Of a DNA stretch of 64,000 nt, positions 1 through 10,540 are shown one piece after another. This stretch comes from Rhodocyclaceae bacterium. Lineage in GTDB: Bacteria; Pseudomonadota; Gammaproteobacteria; Burkholderiales; Rhodocyclaceae. The stretch spans positions 1 to 64,000 of the forward strand of contig JAOADW010000034.1 in the NCBI GenBank assembly GCA_026417115.1. The letters run 5' to 3'. The notes below the pieces were generated by a model. That model saw nothing but the letters and a program-made list of their open reading frames with translations. It did no database searches and was not told the DNA's origin. Numbering within the stretch: position 1 is the first letter of the stretch; the number at the start of each line of letters is the position of its first letter. Position numbers and translations under genes: made by a program.

Positions 1-664
1 TATCTGAAACGGCTACCCGCCGATACGATCAAGATCGATCAAAGCTTCGTGCGCGATGCGCTTTATGAGCCCGACAGCCTTGCCCTCGTCGAAGGCGTGA
101 TCGGTCTGGCCTCTGCATTCGAGCGAGCCGTCATCGCGGAAGGCGTGGAAACGAACGAGCATGCACGCCTGCTGTTGATGCTGAACGTAGACCAGATGCA
201 AGGGTATGCCATCGCACCGCCGTTGCCGGCCAACGAGCTCGCCGCCTGGGTGCGCACTTGGCAGCCTGAGCCTTCCCTCTTGCCTTATCGGCGGCGACGC
301 TGGGATGAAAGCGTACGCATGCTGGTCACCGCCGAAACTTCCGTTCGGCATTTCGTCGCGAACATCGAGCGCGCTCCAACTCGATCGTGCGCTGCCAACG
401 GGTCTCACCGATATAGACGCCTGTTTCTTTGGCCGATGGTATGCGGGCACGGACTGGACTCAGCATGCGCAAAAAGACCTTTTCCTGGCCCTTGCCCCCC
501 TCCATGCGGCGCTTCACGAGGCGGCCACACGGCTTTGCCATGCCGTTTCTTCAGAGGCCACCCAAGGCCTCTTTCGGGAACTCGAAAGCGCGGCGGGCCG
601 CCTCATCGCGCAGCTGCAACGTTGTGAGCTGGCGCTTGGCCGGCCCTCCGGAGAAAGCGCCTAG
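1..664 (+). pseudogene. C-terminal part of an EAL-domain (c-di-GMP phosphodiesterase) protein with CZB-like tail; 5' end outside window; apparent frameshift near 370-376
   Basis: Frame 1 from base 1 reads YLKRLPADTIKIDQSFVRD...IAEGVETNEHARLLLMLNVDQMQGYAIAPPL (EAL motifs), frame 2 continues ALQLDRALPTGLTDIDACFFGRWY...LAPLHAALHEAATRL (CZB-like extension), stop 662-664. Confidence 0.65.
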
Positions 665-870
665 GCGTCGCCTTTCTCCTCGGCGGCTTTCGCCTGGGGT
701 AGAGGGAGGATGAGGTCCATGGAGTCCCAATCTTCGCCGAAGATCTCCACGGGATGCATGGCGCGCTCTGTGCCATTGCCGCAGCTCATGCGCTCTGCCG
801 GACAAAAACGCTCGCAGCCCCAGCAGATGCGCTCGGGATGTTTGGGCGCCCGCGGAAAGGATTTCTTCAT
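661..870 (-). CDS. DUF3079 family small Cys-rich protein (69 aa)
   Basis: MKKSFPRAPKHPERICWGCERFCPAERMSCGNGTERAMHPVEIFGEDW matches the DUF3079 pattern; start at 868-870. Confidence 0.8.
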   Translation of the reverse strand: MKKSFPRAPKHPERICWGCERFCPAERMSCGNGTERAMHPVEIFGEDWDSMDLILPLPQAKAAEEKGDA

Positions 871-2627
871 TCCCGCATTTTGCCAGGCGGCTCGATCCCC
901 TTGGCGACCACCCGCGCGCCCTCGAAGACGAGCCAGCCTTCCCGTCCGTAGTGGGGCAAGGGGCGCACCAAGGCCGAAAGCGCCGCCTCGTCGCGCACGC
1001 GTATCGCGAGATAGGGCGTTTTTTGCTTCGTGCGTCCTGCCCAGACTTCGGCGCTGCCGGCAGAGGGCAAACGCGGCGGCGCAGGCAAATGATGGCGCGC
1101 CAACCACGCCTCGAGGCTTTTCGGCATGCCGATCACCACGAACGGCCGTACTCCCGGCGCACTCACCCGCTGGGGCGTCTGATCATCGAGAAGCCGGGGC
1201 AGCAGCGCTTGGCTTGCCGCTTCGAGTTCCGCATCGAGCACGACGACTTCGACGCGTGGCGCGATCAGGGTCTCGCGCAAGATGGGCGGCAACTCTTCGG
1301 CCGGCAGCTTGCGCCAAAGCCGATAGTCGCGATCGCGCGCTATCGCCTCGGCGGAAAAGGAAGGCGCTTCGGCTTTTTCCACCCATTGCGCGAAGAACGA
1401 TCGCAGATCCTGCTGTGCCGCCTCCGAAAAAGCGGCTTCGAGATCGCGCCAGCTCGCGGTTTGGAAACGATGTCGTTGCCAAAAGAGCCTTATCCCCCGC
1501 TGGAAGGCTTCCGCTCCGATCATGTCGCGCAGCATCAAGAACACCATCGCTGCCTTGTTGTAACCGATGATCGAAGCGATACCGTGGCCGCGTGCGGTGA
1601 AATCCTTGAGCGCAAACTCCTCTTTTGCGGGCAAAGCGGCGTAGTCGCGAAGCCAGCCAAGCCGCATCTCACGCGCCGCCAGTTCGCTTTCTTCTTCCTT
1701 GAAGGCATGATCGGCCATCAAGGTGGTCAAGCCCTCGCTCCAGTTCCCTTGTCGCCAATCCGGATAGACGCCATTGCCCCACCAGTTGTGCAGCACCTCA
1801 TGCCTGAGGGAGCTTTTCCGGATGAACGGCAATTTCACCACCTCGCGTCCGAGATACGTCAGCGTCGGCATGCCAAAGCCCGTGGGCGTCGGGCTTGAGA
1901 CGATGGAAAAGCTTTCGAAGGGGTATGGCCCGATTTCTCGACTGTAACGCTCCAGATAGCGCGCCGCATCGTCCAGATAAGCCCGCGCGAGATCGCGAAG
2001 CTCGGCATGGAAATAAGTGCGCAAACGAATCTTTCGCCCCTCGAGCGCAAGCCAGCTTTCCTCGATGACATAGGGGCCCGCCATGAGCTCTATGCCATCC
2101 GCCGGCCATGGAAAGTCAAAGCGCGCGCGATACCCTTGCCCCGTCTCTCGTTCTTCCAGCAACGTGCCCGGCACGAGGCCTTTTTGGCCTTTGGGCAAGG
2201 AAAGCGACACCCGATAGGTGAAGAATCCTTCTACTTGGGGATACCAGGCGGACGAAGCCGGCAAGAAGCTGCCTTCCGGCGCGCTCGTCGCCAAGGGCCG
2301 CAGCGCCTGGCGATGATCAAGCACGGGCGTTGCAGGCAGTTGTGCGCGGTAGCGCAATTCGATGCGGCGCACGCCGGCAGGCACCGAATACCAGCCCATG
2401 CGGTCAGGAGAGGGCCGTATGCCCTGGGGCCGGCCTTCGGTACGAAGCTCGATGATTTCGAAAGCGGGGGACAGCCGGAAGGCGCTGATCGCCTGCTCGT
2501 CCGTCAGGATCGCATGCGCCGTGAAATGGCGCGTTTCCGGGTCCAAGCGCAGATCGAGCTCAAGCCTAGGCAACGCCTGGGCGCCGATAGTCCACGTCGC
2601 GAATAGGCAAAGAAAAATGCGCTTCAT
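867..2627 (-). CDS. M1-family metallopeptidase, secreted
   Basis: HEVLHNWWGNGVYPDWRQGNWSEGLT = HExxH-x18-E; signal-peptide-like MKRIFLCLFATWTIGAQA start at 2627; overlaps the next gene by 4 nt. Confidence 0.85.
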   Translation of the reverse strand: MKRIFLCLFATWTIGAQALPRLELDLRLDPETRHFTAHAILTDEQAISAFRLSPAFEIIELRTEGRPQGIRPSPDRMGWYSVPAGVRRIELRYRAQLPATPVLDHRQALRPLATSAPEGSFLPASSAWYPQVEGFFTYRVSLSLPKGQKGLVPGTLLEERETGQGYRARFDFPWPADGIELMAGPYVIEESWLALEGRKIRLRTYFHAELRDLARAYLDDAARYLERYSREIGPYPFESFSIVSSPTPTGFGMPTLTYLGREVVKLPFIRKSSLRHEVLHNWWGNGVYPDWRQGNWSEGLTTLMADHAFKEEESELAAREMRLGWLRDYAALPAKEEFALKDFTARGHGIASIIGYNKAAMVFLMLRDMIGAEAFQRGIRLFWQRHRFQTASWRDLEAAFSEAAQQDLRSFFAQWVEKAEAPSFSAEAIARDRDYRLWRKLPAEELPPILRETLIAPRVEVVVLDAELEAASQALLPRLLDDQTPQRVSAPGVRPFVVIGMPKSLEAWLARHHLPAPPRLPSAGSAEVWAGRTKQKTPYLAIRVRDEAALSALVRPLPHYGREGWLVFEGARVVAKGIEPPGKMRE

Positions 2628-3772
2628 GGTTCGGCGGGAAATTTCGCCACGAGCTCGAGGGTGACCCCACCCCGCTTGACCGTCAGGGGCAGCCAGGCGC
2701 CAGCCGGCATCGCGCGCACCATTTGACGCAAGGTTTCGATCGATTTCGCCGGCTGACCTGCCACGCGCGTGATCACGTCGTTCTTCGTAAGCCCTGCGGC
2801 TTGGGCGATGCTGCCTTCGCTGACCTCGCGGATGCGCAAGCCTTCGTCTTTGTCTGCCTCGAGCGTGACGCCCAGACGCGGCGCATCGCTTTTCGTCGGC
2901 GCAATCATGAACAGCGCATCCGCGAGCGTCGGTTCGAGTTCTTGGCAGTCCTGGCCGCGTTCCCACGGCAACAAGGCGCCCACGTCAACGATACCGAGAT
3001 CCTTGAGCTGATGAGCGATCCCGTGGCCATGGCGCACATGGCCGGCGCCGACGATCCCGACCACCAAGGCGTTGGGCGTTTTCCGCAAAAAATCGGCGAT
3101 GCCCTCGGCCATTGCGCGATCCCAGGCCGTTTGTGCTTCCACGAAAAAGGGGAAGGCTTCCTCCCCGCGCGCTTTCGCGGGATGGTGATCGAAGACTTGG
3201 CGTAGCGCCTTGCGGTAAGACTCGCTGGGCGGCGCCGGCCGCGTAAGACCTTCTTTTTGGGACGTGGGCACTCCTTCCCAGCCTTTTTGCCCAATCGCCT
3301 CGATCAAACTCCGGTCGACATTGACGGCGAGCATCGGCAGCCGCTGCATGCGCGCGAAATGGAAAAGCGGCAAATAATCACGCGCATCATAGCCCCAAAC
3401 CTTCTTCCATTCGCTTTGACGCAAAAACTCTTCCTCCGAAAGCTCGCCCGCCACCCAGCGATCGAGCACGGGTTGCAGCCGGCGCGGAAACATCTCCAAA
3501 GCCAGAGCCATCGTGGGGCGGCGCGCATGCAGTTGGATCAGGGTATAGAGCTGCCAGCGATGATCCTCGGCGCTGTCATGGCGCTCTCCGAGCAAGACGA
3601 CTCTTTTTCCCGCCATGCGCTCGAAGAGCACCGACGGCGAAAGAAGGGCGCCGCTGGCGGGGGCAAACCACTCCCCCGGTTTCGCCTGGCAGGTATTCGA
3701 TCTTGCCTGCAAACCGAGGACCCCCATCAGCAAAGTCGCCACCGCGGCAGCGATGAGAACGATTAGGCGCAT
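2624..3772 (-). CDS. ChaN-like haem-binding uptake family protein with C-terminal PDZ domain
   Basis: VVLLGERHDSAEDHRWQL...LALEMFPRRLQPVLD typical of ChaN; C-term GVTLEADKDEGLRIREVSEGSIAQAAGLTKNDVITRVAGQPAKSIETLRQMVRAM is PDZ-like. Confidence 0.8.
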   Translation of the reverse strand: MRLIVLIAAAVATLLMGVLGLQARSNTCQAKPGEWFAPASGALLSPSVLFERMAGKRVVLLGERHDSAEDHRWQLYTLIQLHARRPTMALALEMFPRRLQPVLDRWVAGELSEEEFLRQSEWKKVWGYDARDYLPLFHFARMQRLPMLAVNVDRSLIEAIGQKGWEGVPTSQKEGLTRPAPPSESYRKALRQVFDHHPAKARGEEAFPFFVEAQTAWDRAMAEGIADFLRKTPNALVVGIVGAGHVRHGHGIAHQLKDLGIVDVGALLPWERGQDCQELEPTLADALFMIAPTKSDAPRLGVTLEADKDEGLRIREVSEGSIAQAAGLTKNDVITRVAGQPAKSIETLRQMVRAMPAGAWLPLTVKRGGVTLELVAKFPAEP

Positions 3773-3887
3773 CGTGGTCTAATGGATGAAAGACTCGTCA
3801 AACGGTGTGGGGGCATGGCCATTCGATTTCAATCCTCGGCAGGGGAAAGCGGGCTAGGCCCTCACCCTTTCGCGCTTTGAATCTTGA

Positions 3888-5141
3888 ATGAAGCAAATCG
3901 TTCTGATATGGCTTTGCGGGGGGATCATCATGAGCACGCACGCCGCCATGGAAACCATCGTCCTCGGCATGGGCTGTTTTTGGGGCGCCCAGCGCCGCAT
4001 GGAGCAACTTTCGGGGGTGGTGGCCGTCGAGGTCGGTTACGCCAATGGCGACATCGAGGGCCGCTATGAAGCGATCTTGCAACACGAGCGGCTGCTGCGC
4101 CAAGGATTGACGCACAAGCGTAACCACGCTGAAGTGGTGAAGGTCACCTTCGACCCCGCCCGCGTCAGCCTCGCACGGGTACTTGCCCACTTCTGGGAAA
4201 ACCATGATCCGACCCAAGGCGACCGGCAGGGAAACGACATCGGCAGTAACTACCGCAGCGCCATCTATACGACGGACAAAAGGCAGCTTTCGATCGCTTT
4301 GGAGACGCGCGAGGTCTATCAGTCGGCGCTCACACAGGCTGGCTTCGGGCCGATCACCACGGAAATCGCGCCGCTTTTGCGTTATGTGCGCGCCGAAGAC
4401 TACCACCAAGACTATTTGAAGAAAAATCCCGGCGGCTACTGCGGTCTCGGCGGCACCGGCGTGCGTTATCCCTGGCGTCAGGAGGAGGCGACGCCGCCCT
4501 CGGCTTCCCCGCTCGTGGGCGAGAAGCTCGCCTACGCGCGTCAGCTCGTCGTCTTCGAAGCCGAAGCATGCCCCCATTGTCGGCGATTTGCCCAGGAGAT
4601 CCTCGCCGATTGGCGCGCCCCCGTCCCGCTCGCCCGAACTCTCTCGACCCAGGCGCCGAACGGCTGGACACTGGAAAAACCCCTGTTCGCGACCCCGACC
4701 ATCGTGCTCTTCGAGAATGGGCGGGAGGTTTCGCGTTTCACGGGCTACAGCAGCGAAAAAGAGCGTTTCTGGCAATGGCTCGGCCACCATCTGCTCACGC
4801 CAGAGCAACGCAAGATTGCATTCGCAGGGGGCACCGAGCGGCCCTGGACTGGCTCGCATCTCGACGAAAAGCGGCCGGGGACCTTCGTCGATCCGATCAC
4901 CGGCGCACCGCTCTTTCGCTCGCAAGCAAAGTTCGACAGCGGCACCGGCTGGCCGAGTTTTTTCGAGCCCCTCCCCGGTGCCCTCACCTACCACGAGGAT
5001 CATTCCTTTGGCATGAGGCGCATCGAGGTCCGCAGCGCTTCTTCGGGCATTCATCTCGGCCATGTGTTCGACGACGGTCCTCCCCCCACCGGCAAACGCT
5101 ACTGTATCAACGGCAACGTGCTGAGATTCGTGCCCGATTGA
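3888..5141 (+). CDS. msrAB: Peptide methionine sulfoxide reductase MsrA-(thioredoxin-like)-MsrB fusion, predicted exported
   Basis: GMGCFWGAQRRME (MsrA), CPHC thioredoxin-like centre, DSGTGWPSFFEP...RYCINGNVLRF (MsrB); N-term MKQIVLIWLCGGIIMSTHA resembles a signal peptide. Confidence 0.9.
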   Translation: MKQIVLIWLCGGIIMSTHAAMETIVLGMGCFWGAQRRMEQLSGVVAVEVGYANGDIEGRYEAILQHERLLRQGLTHKRNHAEVVKVTFDPARVSLARVLAHFWENHDPTQGDRQGNDIGSNYRSAIYTTDKRQLSIALETREVYQSALTQAGFGPITTEIAPLLRYVRAEDYHQDYLKKNPGGYCGLGGTGVRYPWRQEEATPPSASPLVGEKLAYARQLVVFEAEACPHCRRFAQEILADWRAPVPLARTLSTQAPNGWTLEKPLFATPTIVLFENGREVSRFTGYSSEKERFWQWLGHHLLTPEQRKIAFAGGTERPWTGSHLDEKRPGTFVDPITGAPLFRSQAKFDSGTGWPSFFEPLPGALTYHEDHSFGMRRIEVRSASSGIHLGHVFDDGPPPTGKRYCINGNVLRFVPD

Positions 5142-5164
5142 AGGCGCGCCTTGCCTCCTCTCCC

Positions 5165-7390
<2,226 letters not shown>

Positions 7391-7416
7391 CTAGCCAAGA
7401 CCTTGTGATTTCTTAA

Positions 7417-7453
7417 ATTGATCTTTTATTTTGTTTGAATTGTTCGAAACTAT
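7417..7453 (-). promoter_or_regulatory. Degenerate OxyR-like operator upstream of katG
   Basis: Minus strand ATAG-N7-CAAT-N7-AAAT-N7-CAAT, 12/16 to ATAG-N7-CTAT-N7-ATAG-N7-CTAT with exact spacing. Confidence 0.45.
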
Positions 7454-7462
7454 TGGCAATCC

Positions 7463-7493
7463 CAAAAAAACGGCGTCGCCGCCGCGACGCCGT
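7463..7493 (-). terminator. Rho-independent terminator downstream of the cytochrome c peroxidase gene
   Basis: Minus strand ACGGCGTCGC-GGCG-GCGACGCCGT followed by T7. Confidence 0.9.
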
Positions 7494-7521
7494 ATCCACT
7501 CGAGAGAGTAGGCGAGAATCT

Positions 7522-8523
7522 TCACTTGCCGAAGGGCTGTGGCCTGGGTGTCTTGTCAGAAGACGGGGGCAAGATGGGCAAGGTGAATCTGGGTTGTTCG
7601 CCGGTCAGAGTTTTCAAGAAAGCCACGATCTGGGCGTTTTCCTTCTCGGTGAATTTGCGACCCAGTTGCAATCTCCCCATGATGTCGACGGCTTCTTTGA
7701 GCGTCCATACGGCGCCGTCATGGAAATAGGGATAAGTCAGCTCCACGTTACGCAAAGTGGGTACCTTGAAGCTGAAGCGATCGGCATCTTTGCCGGTCAC
7801 CGCTACACGGCCTTCCGCTGGGCTCTTCGCTTTATAGGGTTCGACGATGCCCATCTTCTGGAAAGAAGTGCCGCCGAGGTTTTCACCGTTGTGGCAAGCC
7901 ACACAGCCGCTTTCCTTGAAGAGTTTCCAGCCGGCGAGTTCATCTGCCGTCAGCGCATCCTTTTTGCCGAGCAGCCATTGATCGAACCGCGAGTTGGGAG
8001 TGACCAGCGTTTTTTCGAATTCGGCGATCGCGGTCGTGACTTGGTCGATGTCGATCTTGTCTTTCCCGAACACCATCTTGAATTCGCGCACGTATTCTGG
8101 GATGGTTTCGAGCACATGGACCGCGAGCTCATGGGTGAATGCCATCTCGCCCGGGTTCGCGATCGGGCCGCCGGCCTGAGCCTTGAGGTCGGGGGCCCGC
8201 CCATCCCAAAACTGCGCCACGTTGAGGCTCGAATTGAGCACGGTGGGGGCATTGATCGGCCCTTGCTGCCAATTGTGGCCGATCGAAGTCGGCAGGTTAT
8301 CGGCGCCGCCCATCGACAAGTTGTGACAGGAATTACAGGAAATGAAGCCGGATTTCGATAGGCGAGGATCGAAATACAGCTTCTTGCCGAGTTCGGCCAT
8401 GCCGAGATTGATCGATTTTGGTGGCTGTATGGGCTTGACCAGTTCTTCGGCCGCGAAAGTCGGTGCGCCGATGGCGCCGATCAGGGTCATGGAAATGGCC
8501 AGGGTACGCAATTTCACTTTCAT
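7522..8523 (-). CDS. ccp: Di-haem cytochrome c peroxidase
   Basis: Two CxxCH motifs (CNSCH, CVACH), signal peptide, MauG/Ccp family architecture. Confidence 0.93.
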   Translation of the reverse strand: MKVKLRTLAISMTLIGAIGAPTFAAEELVKPIQPPKSINLGMAELGKKLYFDPRLSKSGFISCNSCHNLSMGGADNLPTSIGHNWQQGPINAPTVLNSSLNVAQFWDGRAPDLKAQAGGPIANPGEMAFTHELAVHVLETIPEYVREFKMVFGKDKIDIDQVTTAIAEFEKTLVTPNSRFDQWLLGKKDALTADELAGWKLFKESGCVACHNGENLGGTSFQKMGIVEPYKAKSPAEGRVAVTGKDADRFSFKVPTLRNVELTYPYFHDGAVWTLKEAVDIMGRLQLGRKFTEKENAQIVAFLKTLTGEQPRFTLPILPPSSDKTPRPQPFGK

Positions 8524-8592
8524 GAGGGTCCTCCTTCCAAGGTGAAAAAACTTGTCGCAGCCGGAAAGATACCCTTACAATGAATGGGGATG

Positions 8593-8606
8593 TTGACATA
8601 AGTCAA
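8593..8606. promoter_or_regulatory. FNR/CRP-family-like dyad upstream of ccp
   Basis: TTGAC-ATAA-GTCAA, perfect 5-4-5 inverted repeat. Confidence 0.5.
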
Positions 8607-8616
8607 TGATTTTATT

Positions 8617-8653
8617 ATAGTTTTTGACTATTCGCCGTATAGTCCCCCGCTAT
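8617..8653 (+). promoter_or_regulatory. OxyR operator in the ccp-oxyR divergent region
   Basis: ATAG-tttttga-CTAT-tcgccgt-ATAG-tcccccg-CTAT: four perfect tetramers with exact 7-nt spacing. Confidence 0.85.
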
Positions 8654-8657
8654 AGCC

Positions 8658-9563
8658 ATGAAACTTTCTGCCCTCCGCTATCTCGTCGCCTTCGCCGACG
8701 AAGGCTCCATGATCCGCGCCGCCGAACGTTGCCAGGTGAGCCAGCCAACCCTCTCGGTCGCCCTGCAAAATCTCGAGCACGAGCTCGGGGTGGCGCTCTT
8801 CGAACGCCAGAAGGGACACGTGGCGCTGACCGATCTTGGCTGGCAAATCGTGGCTCAGGCACGCAAGACGCTCGATGAGGCGCGGCGCATCGAACTCGTT
8901 GCCCAGCAAGGCAAGAACCCCTTGGCCGGCGTTTTCCGCCTCGGCGTCATCCACACCATCGGTCCTTACCTGTTGCCCGAACTGATCGCCGCCTTGAAAC
9001 AGACAGCCCCAGAACTCCGCTTGTTCGTCGAGGAAAGCATGACCGCGTTATTGGCGGACGCTCTGAAATACGGCACGATCGACGCCGCCCTCATCGCCCT
9101 GCCTTTCGACATTGCGGGCATCCGCATACATCCTCTCTATGACGAGCCTTTCGAAGTGATCGTCCCACGCGGCCATCCGTGGGGCCAGCGCAAGGCCATT
9201 TCTGCGCGTGAGATCAAAGGCGAACACGTGCTGGTTCTGAAGGCGGGCAACTGTTTTCGCGAGCAAGTCCTCGATGCCTGCCCGGAGATCAGCCATGCCG
9301 AAGGCTCCACGCACGAAGGACATTCGATCGAAACCGTGCGCGCCATGGTGGCCTCTGGTTATGGCGTCTCCGTGCTGCCGGCAAGCGCGCTTTCTGGCGT
9401 TTTCCGCAATGATTGGATCGTCGCAATTCCCTTCGAAGAGCCAGCACCCTCCCGCCGTGTCGCGCTCGCCTGGCGTCAAGGCTATACCCGTCCACAAGCG
9501 ATCGAAGCGATCATCGAGGCCGTGCGTCGCATCGACAATCCTGCCTACCGGCCTGTCTTATGA
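8658..9563 (+). CDS. oxyR: LysR-family hydrogen-peroxide regulator OxyR
   Basis: N-term LysR HTH; GNCFREQVLDAC matches the OxyR redox cysteine pair (C-x8-C). Confidence 0.92.
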   Translation: MKLSALRYLVAFADEGSMIRAAERCQVSQPTLSVALQNLEHELGVALFERQKGHVALTDLGWQIVAQARKTLDEARRIELVAQQGKNPLAGVFRLGVIHTIGPYLLPELIAALKQTAPELRLFVEESMTALLADALKYGTIDAALIALPFDIAGIRIHPLYDEPFEVIVPRGHPWGQRKAISAREIKGEHVLVLKAGNCFREQVLDACPEISHAEGSTHEGHSIETVRAMVASGYGVSVLPASALSGVFRNDWIVAIPFEEPAPSRRVALAWRQGYTRPQAIEAIIEAVRRIDNPAYRPVL

Positions 9564-9593
9564 GCCTCGGGCATCCCCCTCTGGCAGCGGTGT

Positions 9594-10379
9594 TCAAAAT
9601 TCCCAAGCAAAACCGAGCTGTCCGAAACGCCGGTCGTTGCCGCGCCCCAGCGCGCCAGAAAGCTTGAATCCTTCGCCGAGCGCATAGCGCATGCCAATGG
9701 CTCGATCTGGCCGTGATTTTTCTTGCCCGAAGATTTCCGCGACAAGCTGCCATCGATGCGTCAAAGGCCATTCATAGCCCAGACCCCAGAGGGCAAGCAC
9801 GCTGCGCTCGGCCTGCAGGCGCGCACGCATCAAACCGAGATTGGCGTGCAATTTCTCGCCCTCGGGGCGCACCCACGTCGCCAGCGCCATAAGACTCGCG
9901 TTTTTTTCATTCCAACGGTCTTGGCTGACGCGACGATCGATGTGCGAATGTTCCCAGAGCGCGCTCATGGCAAGCGACCACCCCGTCTCTTGTCGCCAGA
10001 ACGCCCACTTTACGCCCAGGGCCGCGCTGGTTCGCTGCGTCGCTGGGCTTTCGCTGTGATCGTGAGTCTGCGCAACACCCAGCAGCAGTTCGAGATCTGC
10101 GCGCGGAGAAACGCCAAGCAGGGCTTCTGGGCCACGAATCCGCCCATTGCGCACCATCGCCGCTTCGATTTTCCTTTTGCCGCTATCCATCACGGCGGCA
10201 TCATCGACGTTCATGGGCGGCTCCGCCTTCGCTGCCGCCATCCACAAGACAAGGAACACAGCAAGAAGCCGCCAAGAGCCGGTAGGCCTCCTCTCCCTCG
10301 GCCCAGCCCCCTTCTGCCGGCTGCTTACGCCAAACTGGCAAAGCCCATACCCGCCTTGGCGCCTTCTCAGCATTCGCAT
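9594..10379 (-). CDS. Putative outer-membrane beta-barrel/secreted protein of unknown function
   Basis: Signal-peptide-like hydrophobic segment ending AAAKAEPP; alternating amphipathic strands; C-terminal GFAWEF (aromatic terminal residue). Confidence 0.6.
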   Translation of the reverse strand: MRMLRRRQGGYGLCQFGVSSRQKGAGPRERRPTGSWRLLAVFLVLWMAAAKAEPPMNVDDAAVMDSGKRKIEAAMVRNGRIRGPEALLGVSPRADLELLLGVAQTHDHSESPATQRTSAALGVKWAFWRQETGWSLAMSALWEHSHIDRRVSQDRWNEKNASLMALATWVRPEGEKLHANLGLMRARLQAERSVLALWGLGYEWPLTHRWQLVAEIFGQEKSRPDRAIGMRYALGEGFKLSGALGRGNDRRFGQLGFAWEF

Positions 10380-10400
10380 GGTCGCACCCCTTGAAAAAAA

Positions 10401-10435
10401 GAGAATGATTCTCATTCTATATGAGAATCATTCTC
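10401..10435. promoter_or_regulatory. Fur-box-like element
   Basis: GAGAATGATTCTCAT-tctat-ATGAGAATCATTCTC perfect 15-bp inverted repeat containing two 6-1-6 GAGAAT-N-ATTCTC units. Confidence 0.8.
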
Positions 10436-10540
10436 GATTGCAAGCGACTCCCCAGTATAGTCAGGCTTTATGACAGAAATCGAGAAGATTCACTGGCGCT
10501 TTCCCTAAGCGCTCCCTAGACTGCTAGCGTGGAGGTCAAA

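Noticed and set aside
2628-2966. N-terminal extension of the M1 peptidase ORF
   Set aside because: Arg-rich out-of-frame translation of the ChaN gene; signal peptide start at 2627 is better.
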